From Bordetella genomosp. 7 (GTDB lineage: Bacteria; Pseudomonadota; Gammaproteobacteria; Burkholderiales; Burkholderiaceae_B), in contig NZ_NEVK01000008.1 in NCBI RefSeq assembly GCF_002261265.1, positions 310,001-374,000 of the forward strand: DNA of 64,000 nt, in the 5' to 3' direction. Shown piece after piece: positions 18,552 through 27,737 of the stretch (position 1 is its first letter; each line of letters opens with the position of its first letter). Under the pieces are notes generated by a model. That model was not told the DNA's origin and searched no databases. It was given only the letters and a program-made list of their open reading frames with translations. Made by a program: the position numbers and the translations under genes.

Positions 18552-19492
18552 TCTGCGGTTACCCGCGGGTCGAAGACAGGATAAAGAAGGTCGATCACCA
18601 GATTGACCACAACGTACACCACCGCCACGAACAGCAAACAGCCCTGAATGACGGGGTAATCGCGGGAATAGATCGAATCGACCAGCAGCCGGCCCAGCCC
18701 GGGAATGGTGAACACGGTCTCGACCACCGCAATGCCGCCCAGCAAGTTGCCGAGCACCAGGCCTATCAACGTCCAGGTCGGGCCGAACGAGTTCTTGAAA
18801 ACATGCCGCATCAGGACGACGCGCTCGCTGAGCCCCTTGGCGCGCGCGTGTGTGACGTAATCCAGCCGTAGCACTTCCAGCGCGCTGGCACGCGCCATCC
18901 GCATCAGCACGCCGATTTCGTGCAGAAACAAGGTCAGGATCGGCATGATCAGATATAGCGCCGCCGCGCGGGCGTCCTGCCCGAACGAGACGTAGCCCAC
19001 CACCGGCAGCCATGACAGCTTCAGCCCGAAAAACAAAAGCAGCAGCAAGCCCAGCCAGAACGTGGGAATCGACACCAGCAGCGTTGCCGCTCCTACCATC
19101 ACCAGATCCAGCGCGCTGTTCTGGCGCCAGGCCGCGATAATGCCGGCCGGCACGGCAACCAGCGCGGCAAGCAGAACCGCCGCCACCACGACCTGCGCAC
19201 TGACCAGAAAACGGCTCCAGACCAGGTTCAGCACGCTTTCGCCGGTGCTGATCGACTGGCCCAAGTCACCCTGCAGCAGATGGCCGAACCAGATAATGAA
19301 TTGCTGCAGCCAGGTCTGGTCGAGGCCCATGCGGCGACGCATATCTTCCAGCGCGGCCGGGTCGGCCAGATCGCCCAGCAGCAGCTGGGCAGGGTCTCCG
19401 GGAATCAGCCGGATCAGGACGAACACGGATACCGACACAATCAAAAGTGTCGGCAGCGCCATCCCCACCCGGGTCATGACGAAGCGAAGCAT
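18548..19492 (-). CDS. Oligopeptide-type ABC transporter permease, DppB-like
   Basis: Inner-membrane permease, 314 residues from the ATG at 19492 (MLRFVMTRVGMALPTLL). Typical DppB start and core motifs are VFVLIRLIPGDPAQLLLGD, the EAA-type loop VTHARAKGLSERVVLMRHVF and VETVFTIPGLGRLLVDSI. About six hydrophobic segments are visible. It is the first gene of the minus-strand operon that continues through the DppC-like permease, double ATPase, two binding proteins, two C45 hydrolases and CapA-like protein. The promoter should lie in the AT-rich gap to the divergent LysR gene. Confidence 0.92.
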   Translation of the reverse strand: MLRFVMTRVGMALPTLLIVSVSVFVLIRLIPGDPAQLLLGDLADPAALEDMRRRMGLDQTWLQQFIIWFGHLLQGDLGQSISTGESVLNLVWSRFLVSAQVVVAAVLLAALVAVPAGIIAAWRQNSALDLVMVGAATLLVSIPTFWLGLLLLLFFGLKLSWLPVVGYVSFGQDARAAALYLIMPILTLFLHEIGVLMRMARASALEVLRLDYVTHARAKGLSERVVLMRHVFKNSFGPTWTLIGLVLGNLLGGIAVVETVFTIPGLGRLLVDSIYSRDYPVIQGCLLFVAVVYVVVNLVIDLLYPVFDPRVTAE

Positions 19493-19657
19493 GAGTCGCG
19501 AGTCTCCGATTGGTGGCAGAAAACCGGCAGGCATGCCACCTGGTTTCTTATTGCGGGCTGGTCAAAGACCAAGGCGCCACTGTCGGCCATTGCAACAGAT
19601 AAGTAAAATTAAAATTTATTTAAACTAATCGAAGAAAAACTTATCTATCGATTTCCA
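19493..19657. promoter_or_regulatory. AT-rich divergent regulatory region between the permease operon and the LysR gene
   Basis: 165-base gap separating divergent genes. Bases 19601–19645 are strikingly AT-rich for this genome, with near-palindromic TAAAATTAAAATTTATTTAA. LysR-type regulators typically bind AT-rich T-N11-A dyads next to the divergent gene, so this is the likely operator and the place for both promoters. Exact -35/-10 boxes cannot be fixed by eye. Confidence 0.5.
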
Positions 19658-20545
19658 ATGAGCTCGATCCGGTTCTTCCGCACCTTTGTGGCCGTCGCGC
19701 GCAGCGGCTCGTTTTCCGCCGCGTCAGAGCGCGTGGCGCTGACCCCGACGGCTGTCAGCCTGCAGATGCGTGCGCTAGAGACCGATCTGGGGCAAGAGCT
19801 GTTCGACCGCACCGGCAAGATCGTGGCGCTGAATGAACGCGGGCATCGCCTGCTTCCCAAAGCCGAAGCGTTGCTGAGCCAGTACGACGAAATGCGCAAC
19901 GACGACGAAGGCCACCACGAAGTGGTGGGCGCCATCTCGGTGGGGGCGGTCGCCACCTCGATGGCCCTGCTGGCACGCACGGTGCTGGCGCTGCGCGTCT
20001 CGCACCCAAAGCTACGCGTCCACCTTGAAAACAATTATTCGGGCGACCTGTCCATGCGCGTCAAAGAAGGCAAGCTGGACGCCGTGCTGGCAGTGAAAAA
20101 CTCACACCGCATTCCGGCGGGCACCACCTGGACGCCGCTCTATTCCGAGCCGCTGGTGTTTGTAGCGAACCGCCGCGCCGCGCAAGGACGCAGCGTGAAA
20201 GACCTGCTGCAAAAGCGTCTCTTCTTGCAACCGGCGCTCAGCACGCATACCGGCGCGCTGGTCGAGCGCTTCATGCGGCGCCAGCGCCTGCAAGTGCGCG
20301 ACACCCTCGAAATGAACTCGTTGCGCACGATAGTCGAACTGGCCGAGCAAGACATAGGCGTAACTATCGTGCCCATGCCCCGCAACGCGTCCTGGGAAAG
20401 CGATGAACGCCTCAGTGTGCGGCGCTTCGACGATCCACGGGCGCAGCGCGCCATGGGCTTGTTCGAAAGCGAAAAACGCAGCCACCTGACGAGTGTCGTG
20501 CGGCGCAGCCTGCTTGATGAACTGGCAGGGTCGGCAACGCCTTAG
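19658..20545 (+). CDS. LysR-family transcriptional regulator of the peptide/C45 operon
   Basis: 295-residue LysR-type regulator. It has an N-terminal winged helix (FFRTFVAVARSGSFSAASER, followed by VALTPTAVSLQMRALETDLG) and a LysR substrate-binding domain from about residue 90. It is transcribed away from the DppB-like gene with a 165-base AT-rich gap. By the common LysR pattern it should regulate that operon in response to an imported substrate or a product of the C45 enzymes. The effector is unknown. Confidence 0.88.
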   Translation: MSSIRFFRTFVAVARSGSFSAASERVALTPTAVSLQMRALETDLGQELFDRTGKIVALNERGHRLLPKAEALLSQYDEMRNDDEGHHEVVGAISVGAVATSMALLARTVLALRVSHPKLRVHLENNYSGDLSMRVKEGKLDAVLAVKNSHRIPAGTTWTPLYSEPLVFVANRRAAQGRSVKDLLQKRLFLQPALSTHTGALVERFMRRQRLQVRDTLEMNSLRTIVELAEQDIGVTIVPMPRNASWESDERLSVRRFDDPRAQRAMGLFESEKRSHLTSVVRRSLLDELAGSATP

Positions 20546-20630
20546 GTAGCCCTGCGTGGAAAACCGGCCGCGAACCTATTCCACGAACTGGGAGTTCGCG
20601 CCCGATAAAGCGGCGCGGCCGCGCCAGTAC

Positions 20631-20658
20631 TTCCGAGAAGGCTGCGACCAGCTAAAAT
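20631..20658 (+). promoter_or_regulatory. Possible promoter for rimO
   Basis: TTCCGA and TAAAAT separated by 16 bases lie about 70 bases before the rimO ATG, in the gap after the LysR gene. The -10-like box is fair and the -35-like box is weak. By-eye call only. Confidence 0.3.
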
Positions 20659-20725
20659 CCCGCGTTTGGCTTCGCAATTCTGGGCACCCCTTTTCGCTCG
20701 GTCCGGGCCACACACGGAAGCCCAT

Positions 20726-22075
20726 ATGAAAATCCCCGCAAACTCCACACAATCCAAGAAACCCGCTCCCAAAGTGGGGTTCGTCAGCCTGGGCTGCCCC
20801 AAGGCCCTGGTCGATTCCGAACGCATCCTGACGCAGCTGCGCACCGAGGGCTACCAGATCACGCCCAAGTACGATGGCGCCGATGTCGTAGTCGTGAACA
20901 CCTGTGGTTTCATCGACAGCGCCAAGGCCGAATCGCTCGAAGCCATCGGGGAAGCCCTGGCCGAGAACGGCAAGGTCATCGTCACCGGTTGCATGGGTGT
21001 GGATGAGTCGGCCATCCGCGACGTGCATCCCAGCGTGCTGGCCGTAACGGGGCCGCAACAGTACGAGCAAGTGGTGCGCGCGGTGCATGACGCCGCGCCG
21101 CCCAAGACGACCCACGATCCCTACATCGACCTGGTGCCGCCGCAAGGCATCAAGCTCACCCCCCGCCACTACGCCTATCTGAAGATTTCCGAAGGCTGTA
21201 ACCACCGCTGCAGCTTCTGCATTATTCCGTCGATGCGCGGCGACCTGGTCAGCCGGCCCGTGGGCGACGTGCTGAGCGAAGCCGAACGCCTGGTCAAGGC
21301 GGGCGTCAAGGAACTGCTGGTGATCTCGCAAGACACCAGCGCCTATGGCGTGGACGTGAAATACCGCAGCGGGTTCTGGAACGGCCGCCCGGTCAAAACG
21401 CGCATGTCCGAATTATGCGCGGCGCTGTCTGAACTGGGCGTGTGGACCCGCCTGCATTACGTCTATCCGTATCCCCACGTGGACGAGGTGATTCCCCTGA
21501 TGGCGCAGGGCAAGATCCTGCCGTACCTGGACATTCCGTTCCAGCATGCCAGCCCCAAAGTGCTCAAGGCCATGAAGCGGCCCGCATTCGAAGACAAAAC
21601 CCTGGCGCGCATCCAACGCTGGCGCCAGGAATGCCCCGACCTGACGCTGCGCTCGACGTTCATCGTAGGTTTTCCGGGCGAAACCGAAGAAGATTTCCAG
21701 TACCTGCTCGACTGGATGAGCGAAGCCCAGCTCGACCGCGTCGGCTGTTTCCAGTATTCGCCGGTGCAAGGCGCGCCCGCCAACGCGCTGGACGGCGCGG
21801 TGCCTGACGAGGTCAAGCAGGAACGCTGGGAACGCTTCATGGAACACCAGCAGCAGATTTCGGCGGCACGCCTGCAAACCCGCATCGGCCGCGAAATCGA
21901 TGTGCTGATCGATGAAGCGACCGACGAAGGCATCGTGGGCCGCTCCAGCGCCGATGCGCCCGAGATCGACGGCAACGTGTACGTAAAATCCCAGAGGCCG
22001 GTCAGCCCGGGCAGCCTGATCCGCGTGCGCGTCACCGATGCGGACGAATACGACCTGTACGGCGACGCGATCTGA
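20726..22075 (+). CDS. rimO: Ribosomal protein S12 methylthiotransferase RimO
   Basis: Radical-SAM enzyme that adds a methylthio group to an Asp of ribosomal protein S12 (Asp89 in E. coli numbering). 449 residues from the ATG at 20726 ([12 protein letters not shown]); an upstream in-frame ATG exists but adds residues not expected in the family. Visible parts: UPF0004 domain with [17 protein letters not shown] and [10 protein letters not shown], the radical-SAM cluster motif CNHRCSFC (about 160), [28 protein letters not shown], and a C-terminal TRAM domain. Length is normal. Confidence 0.96.
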   Translation: MKIPANSTQSKKPAPKVGFVSLGCPKALVDSERILTQLRTEGYQITPKYDGADVVVVNTCGFIDSAKAESLEAIGEALAENGKVIVTGCMGVDESAIRDVHPSVLAVTGPQQYEQVVRAVHDAAPPKTTHDPYIDLVPPQGIKLTPRHYAYLKISEGCNHRCSFCIIPSMRGDLVSRPVGDVLSEAERLVKAGVKELLVISQDTSAYGVDVKYRSGFWNGRPVKTRMSELCAALSELGVWTRLHYVYPYPHVDEVIPLMAQGKILPYLDIPFQHASPKVLKAMKRPAFEDKTLARIQRWRQECPDLTLRSTFIVGFPGETEEDFQYLLDWMSEAQLDRVGCFQYSPVQGAPANALDGAVPDEVKQERWERFMEHQQQISAARLQTRIGREIDVLIDEATDEGIVGRSSADAPEIDGNVYVKSQRPVSPGSLIRVRVTDADEYDLYGDAI

Positions 22076-22099
22076 CGCGCCCTCTCTCTGGGCGGCGGC

Positions 22100-22133
22100 G
22101 GGTGTCAGGCGCCCGGCGGCAGCCTGTCGCCCG
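22100..22133 (+). terminator. Imperfect hairpin after rimO, possible terminator
   Basis: GGGTGTCAGGC and GCCTGTCGCCC form an 11-base stem with one wobble and one mismatch, 25 bases after the rimO stop. There is no T-run. The left arm also resembles the GGTGTC(T/A)G palindrome family found elsewhere in the window, so this may be a degraded copy of that repeat. Confidence 0.35.
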
Positions 22134-22168
22134 CAGCGCAGGCATCCCGCCCCGCTGTTTCCGCCGGG

Positions 22169-22732
22169 TCAGTCTTTTTCCAGAAAGTCCGACAGCTCAT
22201 CGGCGTGCTCTTCCTCGACGGCCAGGATCTCTTCGAGCAGGCGGCGCGTGGTCGGGTCATTGTCGCCCACGTAGTCCACCATCTGCCGGTAACTGTCGAT
22301 GGCGATGCGTTCGGCGATCAGGTTTTCCTTGATCATTTCTTCGAGTGAATTGGCCTCGACATACTCCGAATGGCTGCGCTCGAGCAGGCCGGCGGGCGAC
22401 ATGTCGGGCGCGCCGCCCAGTTGCACGATGCGTTCGGCAAGGCGGTCGGCATGGCTGAGCTCTTCGGCGGCGTGTTCCGCGAATTCGGCCGCAACGGGTT
22501 CGGCGTTCAGGCCGCGCGCCATGAAATGGTGGCGCTTGTACCGCAGCACACAGACCAGTTCGGTGGCCAGGGCTTCGTTCAGCAGCCGCAGCACCGTTTC
22601 ACGGTCGGCCCGGTAGCCTTCGGTGACGGCGCCCGATTCGATATCCTGGCGCGCCTTGGCGCGAATGGCGCCGACGTCCATCTTGAACGCGCCGCCCGAG
22701 GCGGCTTGCGGTTGGGAAATAGCTTGGGTCAT
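22169..22732 (-). CDS. Ferritin-like di-iron protein (bacterioferritin-like)
   Basis: 187-residue four-helix ferritin-like protein. Iron-ligand pattern visible: Glu58 in ALATELVCVLRY, ExxH at 91–94 (EELSHAD), Glu141 in LIAERIAID, and ExxH at 173–176 (EEEHADEL). The family handles iron storage or detoxification, or di-iron oxidation. The chain is longer than bacterioferritin at the N-terminus by about 30 residues, and no heme-ligand Met is obvious, so it belongs to the broader ferritin-like group rather than to true Bfr. It converges with rimO and diverges from the LOG gene. Confidence 0.8.
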   Translation of the reverse strand: MTQAISQPQAASGGAFKMDVGAIRAKARQDIESGAVTEGYRADRETVLRLLNEALATELVCVLRYKRHHFMARGLNAEPVAAEFAEHAAEELSHADRLAERIVQLGGAPDMSPAGLLERSHSEYVEANSLEEMIKENLIAERIAIDSYRQMVDYVGDNDPTTRRLLEEILAVEEEHADELSDFLEKD

Positions 22733-22929
22733 ATCGCTGGCTCCTTGGTGGGTTCATAGGGCAAGACGATGCGGCGCACGGCGCCTTTACTGAAGAGTGT
22801 ATCGGCCGGCCCGTGCCCGCGCTGTGTCCAAACATTGCCCCCCTGTCCGGAGACCGCCGCCAAGTTGCGTAAACTAGTTACCGTTGGCGCCGGTTGCGGC
22901 GCGGTGATTTGTAACGTGTCTGTGGTCTT
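22733..22929. promoter_or_regulatory. Divergent promoter region between the ferritin-like and LOG genes
   Basis: 197-base gap between divergent starts, containing a short AT-richer stretch (GCGTAAACTAGTTACCG, about 22865–22881). No Fur box or clear -35/-10 pair could be assigned by eye. Confidence 0.35.
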
Positions 22930-23517
22930 ATGAAGCTGAACAATGTCTGCGTGTACTGCGGCTCCAACCCTGGCAGCCTGCCCGACTACGCCGAAGGCGC
23001 GCGCGAACTGGCCCGCGAGCTGGTGCGGCGCGACATTGGCCTGGTGTATGGCGGCGCAAGCGTAGGCATCATGGGCATCGTGGCCGACACCGTCATGGCC
23101 GAGGGCGGCCGCGTCATCGGGGTGATTCCCGAGCCCCTGATGCGCAAAGAACTGGGCCACTCCGGCCTGACCGAACTGCATGTCGTGGCGTCCATGCACG
23201 AGCGCAAGACGATGATGGCCGAACGCGCCGACGCCTTCGTGGCGCTGCCCGGCGGCGCGGGCACACTCGAAGAAATTTTCGAAACCTGGACCTGGGCGCA
23301 GTTGGGCATGCACCAGAAGCCGTGCGGCCTGTTGAACATTGCGGGCTATTACGACCAATTGGCCGGGTTCCTGGATCACGCCGTGCAACAGGCATTCATG
23401 CGCGCCGAGCACCGCGCCATGCTGTTCGTGGAAGATCGGCCGGCCGCTTTGCTGGACCGCTACGCTTCTTATAAACCGCCCACCGTATCCAAATGGATCG
23501 AACGGGGCGAACACTGA
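22930..23517 (+). CDS. LOG-family protein (nucleoside 5'-monophosphate phosphoribohydrolase-like)
   Basis: 195 residues of the TIGR00730 LOG family. The two hallmarks are ERKTMMAERADAF and PGGAGTLEE, and the N-terminus KLNNVCVYCGSNPG is typical. Known members hydrolyse cytokinin riboside 5'-monophosphates or AMP to free base plus ribose-5-phosphate. In non-plant bacteria the physiological role is usually nucleotide salvage or unknown. It leads a three-gene plus-strand group with an NTF2-like protein and a HAD phosphatase. Confidence 0.92.
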   Translation: MKLNNVCVYCGSNPGSLPDYAEGARELARELVRRDIGLVYGGASVGIMGIVADTVMAEGGRVIGVIPEPLMRKELGHSGLTELHVVASMHERKTMMAERADAFVALPGGAGTLEEIFETWTWAQLGMHQKPCGLLNIAGYYDQLAGFLDHAVQQAFMRAEHRAMLFVEDRPAALLDRYASYKPPTVSKWIERGEH

Positions 23518-23546
23518 TAATACCCCTCACCATCGCGTATTCCGCC

Positions 23547-24131
23547 ATGCCCTCCGCCATCCCCACCACGACTGCCGCCCTGATGCGCAACTATCTGCGC
23601 GCCAAGGACGAGAACCGCCCGCTGTACATGGCGCGCGCCTTCGCCAGCGATGCGGTGCTGAAGATGACGCTGCGTACGCCGGCCATCGCCTTTCCGCCCG
23701 AAGCGCGCGGCCTTGACGCCATTACCGAAGCGCTGGTGCGCACCTTCGGGCAGACCTACGAAAACGTATTTACGTTCTACCTTGCCCATCCGGGCGAGCA
23801 CGCCGTGCTTACCGAGTACGCCTGCGACTGGTTCGTGGGCATGACGGAAAAAAACACCGGGCGCGTGCGCATCGGCTGCGGCAGCTACGACTGGGAATTC
23901 CAGGCCGCGCCGCACCTGGCGCGCAAGCTGACCATCACCATTGAAACCATGCTGAGCCTGCCGCCCGACACCGAGGCGCAGATTTTCGGCTGGCTGGCCT
24001 CGCTGCCCTACCCCTGGATCGATGCGCGCAACCTCGTCAACAGCGCGCCGCCCATCGAGGCCCTGGCGCCTGTCATGCACTGGATCCGGCGCGCCGACCG
24101 CGATGCCTACCCGCTGGACGGCACGGCTTGA
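23547..24131 (+). CDS. NTF2/SnoaL-like fold protein of unknown function
   Basis: 194 residues from the ATG at 23547; an in-frame ATG at 23493 would overlap the LOG gene end. The pattern is that of a SnoaL/NTF2-like alpha+beta barrel: an N-terminal helix with LMRNYLRAKDENRPLYMARA, then strands such as GCGSYDWEF. No catalytic residues can be assigned. Its stop overlaps the HAD gene start (TTGA), so it is translationally linked to that phosphatase. Confidence 0.65.
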   Translation: MPSAIPTTTAALMRNYLRAKDENRPLYMARAFASDAVLKMTLRTPAIAFPPEARGLDAITEALVRTFGQTYENVFTFYLAHPGEHAVLTEYACDWFVGMTEKNTGRVRIGCGSYDWEFQAAPHLARKLTITIETMLSLPPDTEAQIFGWLASLPYPWIDARNLVNSAPPIEALAPVMHWIRRADRDAYPLDGTA

Positions 24132-24757
24132 AATACGACCTGGCCGCTTTTGACTTCGACGGCACACTGGCCGACACCCTGCCCTGGTTCGAATCCATAC
24201 TGGATGGCGTGGCCGACAAGTACGGATTTCGCAAGGCGGGGCCCGCCGAACGCGAGCAGCTGCGCCATCGCGGCGCGCACGACATCCTGAAGATCCTGGG
24301 CATCCCTTTGTGGAAAATGCCGGCCATCATGGCGCACGTGCGCCAGCTGATGCGCGACGTCGACCCCAATGTGCAGGTGTTCGACGGCATCCCCGAGGCG
24401 CTGACCGGGCTGCGCGCCGCCGGCCTGCGCCTGGTGGTGTTGAGTTCGAACTCCGCGGCCAACGTGCAGCGTGTGCTGGGGCCGCGCGCCACCGAATGGT
24501 TCGACGATTTTGAATGCGGCGCCGACATGTTCGGCAAGGCGGCCAAGCTGAAACGCCTGCTTGCCCGGCATCGCGTCGCGCCGCAGCGCTGTGTGCTGGT
24601 GGGCGACGAAATGCGCGACATCGATGCCGCGCGCAAGGCCGGCGTGCAGGTCGCCGCCGTAAGCTGGGGCTACAACCACGCCCAGGCCCTGCGCAGCCAT
24701 GCGCCGGACATCCTCGTCAACAGCCCCGCCGAACTCGTGGGCGCGCTCGCAGGCTGA
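24128..24757 (+). CDS. HAD-superfamily phosphatase (phosphoglycolate phosphatase-like)
   Basis: 209 residues starting with TTG at 24128. A later start would delete catalytic motif I, which begins only eight residues in (AAFDFDGTLADTL; Asp9 nucleophile and Asp11). Motif II is VVLSSNS, motif III the Lys in FGKAAKLK, and motif IV GDEMRDIDAARKAG. An alpha-helical cap follows motif I (C1 type, Gph-like). Substrate unknown. The TTGA overlap with the preceding gene supports the unusual start. Confidence 0.85.
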   Translation: MKYDLAAFDFDGTLADTLPWFESILDGVADKYGFRKAGPAEREQLRHRGAHDILKILGIPLWKMPAIMAHVRQLMRDVDPNVQVFDGIPEALTGLRAAGLRLVVLSSNSAANVQRVLGPRATEWFDDFECGADMFGKAAKLKRLLARHRVAPQRCVLVGDEMRDIDAARKAGVQVAAVSWGYNHAQALRSHAPDILVNSPAELVGALAG

Positions 24758-24761
24758 GCGT

Positions 24762-24867
24762 GGTGTCTGACACCCTGCGGGAGTCAGACACCGTAGCACC
24801 GGGGGCGTCGCGGAGAACCGGTGTCTAACGGGAACAGGTGTCTGACTCCCGTAGGGTGTCAGACACC
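24762..24867. repeat. Isolated palindromic repeats, GGTGTCTGACACC family
   Basis: Between the converging HAD and fmt genes. One full hairpin is 24762–24792: 10-base perfect arms GGTGTCTGAC/GTCAGACACC around ACCCTGCGGGA. A second full copy in the opposite internal orientation is 24837–24867, and a half copy (GGTGTCTAAC) lies at 24820. The sequence is the same as in the tandem array at 46531–47033. It could act as a bidirectional transcription stop, or be a REP-like mobile palindrome. Confidence 0.9.
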
Positions 24868-24872
24868 AATCA

Positions 24873-25817
24873 TCAGACTTCTGGCTGCCAGCCGCGCACG
24901 AAGACATCGGCCGGCTGGCGTTTGCCGCCGGCCTTTTGCAGTTCGAGCACGCGCAGGATGCCGTCGCCCGTGGCGATGTCGATTCCGTCGGGCCCGGCGC
25001 GCAGCACGGTGCCGGGGGCTGCGGCCACCGACGCTTGCAGCGGCTGCGCTCGCCACACCTTCACGGGGTCCGCCAACCCCGGCAGGCGCAGCGTCGCGCC
25101 CGGCACGGGGTTGAAGGCGCGCACGCGGCGCGCCAGTATGGCGGCCGGCAGGTTTAAATCGAGCACGGCCTCGGCCTTGTCGAGCTTGGCGGCATAAGTC
25201 ACGCCTTCGGCCGGCTGCGGCCGGGCGGGCAGATTTCCCGCTTCCAGGGCGCGCAGCGCCTGCACGATGGCTTGCGCCCCCGCCGCTGCCAGCGCGTCGT
25301 GCAGCTGCGCGGCCGTGTCTTCGGCCCCGATGGGCACGCGATGTTCCAGCAGCATGTCGCCGGTGTCGAGCCCATGGTCCATCTGCATGATGGTCACGCC
25401 CGTTACGGTATCGCCCGCCTCGATGGCGCGCTGGATGGGCGCGGCGCCTCGCCAGCGCGGCAGCAGGCTTGCATGGATGTTGAGGCACCCCCGCGGCGGC
25501 AGCGCCAGCGTCCAGTCCGGCAGGATGAGGCCATAGGCCGCCACCACCATGACTTCGGGCGCGGCGTCCTGCAATTGCGCCTGAGCTTGCGCAGCGTCTT
25601 CGGGGTAGCGGCCGTCAAGGCGCAGGCTGCGCGGTTGCGCCACCGGGATGCCCGCGTCCAGGGCGGCCTGCTTGACCGGGCTGGGCGTCAGTTTCAGGCC
25701 GCGCCCGGCAGGCCGGTCGGGCTGAGTCAGCACCAGGGGGACGTCGTGGCCCGCGGCCAACAGGGCCTGAAGCGCCACGCGCGCGAATTCGGGCGTTCCG
25801 GCAAAGACCAGGCGCAT
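24873..25817 (-). CDS. fmt: Methionyl-tRNA formyltransferase
   Basis: Formylates initiator Met-tRNA using 10-formyl-THF. 314 residues, the usual length. N-terminal formyltransferase domain [20 protein letters not shown], the catalytic segment with [20 protein letters not shown] (Asn, His) and an Asp-containing [11 protein letters not shown] loop, then the C-terminal OB-like domain with [11 protein letters not shown]. The gene sits four bases after def on the same strand, the classic def–fmt pair. Confidence 0.96.
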   Translation of the reverse strand: MRLVFAGTPEFARVALQALLAAGHDVPLVLTQPDRPAGRGLKLTPSPVKQAALDAGIPVAQPRSLRLDGRYPEDAAQAQAQLQDAAPEVMVVAAYGLILPDWTLALPPRGCLNIHASLLPRWRGAAPIQRAIEAGDTVTGVTIMQMDHGLDTGDMLLEHRVPIGAEDTAAQLHDALAAAGAQAIVQALRALEAGNLPARPQPAEGVTYAAKLDKAEAVLDLNLPAAILARRVRAFNPVPGATLRLPGLADPVKVWRAQPLQASVAAAPGTVLRAGPDGIDIATGDGILRVLELQKAGGKRQPADVFVRGWQPEV

Positions 25818-25821
25818 GGGA

Positions 25822-26334
25822 TCAGGCCCGCAGCGCTTCGCGCTCGGCTTTCTTGAGCTTGGTCTTGATGCGGTTCTGCTTCAGGTTGGACAAATACTCG
25901 ACAAACACCTTGCCGTCGAGGTGATCGAGCTCGTGCTGCACACATACCGCCAGCAGGCCATCGGCCTCGGCCTCGTACGGCTTGCCGTCGATGTCCAGCG
26001 CGCGGTAACGGATGCGGGCCGCCCGTTCGACCTGGTCGTAGATGCCGGGCACCGACAGGCAGCCTTCTTCGTATGTCTGGCGCTCGTCGCTTTTCCAGGT
26101 GATTTCGGGGTTGATCAGCACACGCAGCTCGTCGCCGTCTTCCGAGACATCGATGACGACGACGCGCTCGTGCACATCGACCTGAGTGGCCGCCAGGCCC
26201 ACGCCGGGCGCTTCATACATGGTGTCGGCCATGTCGCGCACCAGTTGGCGGATGCGGTCGTCCACTACCGCCACCGGCTTGGCCTTTTTGTGCAGGCGCG
26301 GATCGGGATAATGAAGGATGGGAAGCAAAGCCAT
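25822..26334 (-). CDS. def: Peptide deformylase
   Basis: Metal-dependent enzyme removing the N-formyl group from nascent proteins; 170 residues. All three motifs are present: GVGLAATQ (about 45), EEGCLSVPG with the metal-ligand Cys (about 90) and QHELDHLDG (HExxH-type, about 133). It is followed at once by fmt and diverges from dprA. Confidence 0.96.
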   Translation of the reverse strand: MALLPILHYPDPRLHKKAKPVAVVDDRIRQLVRDMADTMYEAPGVGLAATQVDVHERVVVIDVSEDGDELRVLINPEITWKSDERQTYEEGCLSVPGIYDQVERAARIRYRALDIDGKPYEAEADGLLAVCVQHELDHLDGKVFVEYLSNLKQNRIKTKLKKAEREALRA

Positions 26335-26394
26335 GGCGTACGAATGAGGGGGCTGGCAATTCAGCAGACAATGTAATGATAATTCATCAGGGGC

Positions 26395-26422
26395 TTGATA
26401 TCTAATAGATTCCGGCTAATAC
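26395..26422 (+). promoter_or_regulatory. Possible promoter for dprA
   Basis: TTGATA (26395–26400) and TAATAC (26417–26422) are 16 bases apart in the 195-base gap between divergent def and dprA. The -35-like box is good, the -10-like box partial, and the surroundings are AT-richer than neighbouring genes. Confidence 0.3.
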
Positions 26423-26529
26423 GCACATTGGCCCCGGTGCGCGCAAGGCCGTTTTGGTCGCGCCGGCGCAACCGCAGCAAAGAGCCTGTGCGACACTACC
26501 GGACCCTTGCCAGGCCCATTGCCGAACCT

Positions 26530-27669
26530 ATGCCGCTTACGCATACCCACGACGAGTTATCCGCCTGGCTGCGCCTGTCGCTCGAACCGGGGCTGGGCCC
26601 CGCCAGCGCCTATCCGCTGCTGTCTGCGGTGGGCCTGCCCGAGCACATCTACTCGCTGGGCGCAGCCGCCCTGGCGCGCCACGTGCCCCAGGACCTGGCG
26701 CGCCAGCTGGCCGCGCCGGCGCCGGCCGCCATGCAAGAGCAGATCGACCGCACCCTGCAATGGGCCGACGAGCCCGGCCACCATGTGCTGACGCTGGCCG
26801 ACCCGGCCTATCCCCAGAGCCTGCTCACGATCGCGGACCCGCCCGTCCTGCTATATGTAACCGGCGACCCCGCGCGCCTTGCCCAGCCGGCGCTGGCCGT
26901 GGTGGGCGCGCGCAGCGCCACGCCCGGTGGCTGCGACAACGCGCGCGCGTTCGCACGGCATCTGGCCGGCCATGGATGGTGCGTGGTCAGCGGCCTGGCG
27001 CAGGGCATAGACGCGGCCGCCCACGAAGGCGCCCTGCAGGCCGGCCCGCAAGGCGCCGGCACGGTGGCGGTCATGGGCACGGGCGTCGACCGCGTCTACC
27101 CCGCCCGCCATCGAGACCTGGCGCACCAGGTCGCCGCGCACGGCGCCCTGGTGTCCGAATTGCCCCTGGGCATGGGCCCGCTGCCGCATCACTTTCCCCG
27201 CCGCAACCGGCTGGTGGCCGGGCTTGCGCGCGGGGTACTGGTGGTCGAGGCTGCGCGCCAGAGCGGCTCGCTGATCACCGCCCGGCTGGCGGGTGAAAGC
27301 GGTCGCGAAGTGTTCGCCATCCCCGGTTCCATCCATTCGCCCCTGTCGCGTGGCTGCCATGCCCTGATACGGCAGGGCGCCAAGCTGGTTGAGACGGCCC
27401 AGGACATTACCGACGAACTGGGCGCCCCCATGCGCGCCGGCCGCGCCAAAGCGTCGGGCGTTGCCACGCCGGACCAGGCACCAGCGCCCGCCACTGCGTC
27501 CCACGAACCACCGCTGCTGCGCGCCCTGGGCTTTGATCCGCTGCATCTGGATGCGCTGCAGGCCCGGACAGGGCTGGATATCGCGACGCTGAACGCCCAA
27601 TTGCTCGAGCTTGAGCTCGCGGGCCATGTCGCCCGCCTTGACGGGGGACGGTTCCAGCGCCTGAAATAG
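26530..27669 (+). CDS. dprA: DNA-processing protein DprA
   Basis: Loads RecA on incoming single-stranded DNA during natural transformation. 379 residues from the ATG at 26530 (MPLTHTHDELSAWLRL). The frame is open from 26395, but the upstream stretch contains the likely promoter. A short SAM-like helical N-terminus precedes the Rossmann core with VVGARSATPGG, SGLAQGIDAAAHEGAL, GTGVDRVYPARH and FPRRNRLVAGL. The C-terminus carries a winged-helix DprA_WH domain (LDALQARTGLDIATLNAQLL). No other competence genes are visible here. Confidence 0.94.
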   Translation: MPLTHTHDELSAWLRLSLEPGLGPASAYPLLSAVGLPEHIYSLGAAALARHVPQDLARQLAAPAPAAMQEQIDRTLQWADEPGHHVLTLADPAYPQSLLTIADPPVLLYVTGDPARLAQPALAVVGARSATPGGCDNARAFARHLAGHGWCVVSGLAQGIDAAAHEGALQAGPQGAGTVAVMGTGVDRVYPARHRDLAHQVAAHGALVSELPLGMGPLPHHFPRRNRLVAGLARGVLVVEAARQSGSLITARLAGESGREVFAIPGSIHSPLSRGCHALIRQGAKLVETAQDITDELGAPMRAGRAKASGVATPDQAPAPATASHEPPLLRALGFDPLHLDALQARTGLDIATLNAQLLELELAGHVARLDGGRFQRLK

Positions 27670-27737
27670 CCGCCGGCTGCGATTATGATTATCGCAGTCG
27701 ACGCCCACCGGGCGCGCTTGCACACACAGGAAGAGAC

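Noticed and set aside
23493-23546. Longer start for the NTF2-like gene
   Set aside because: It would overlap the LOG gene end, and the added residues do not look like family sequence.
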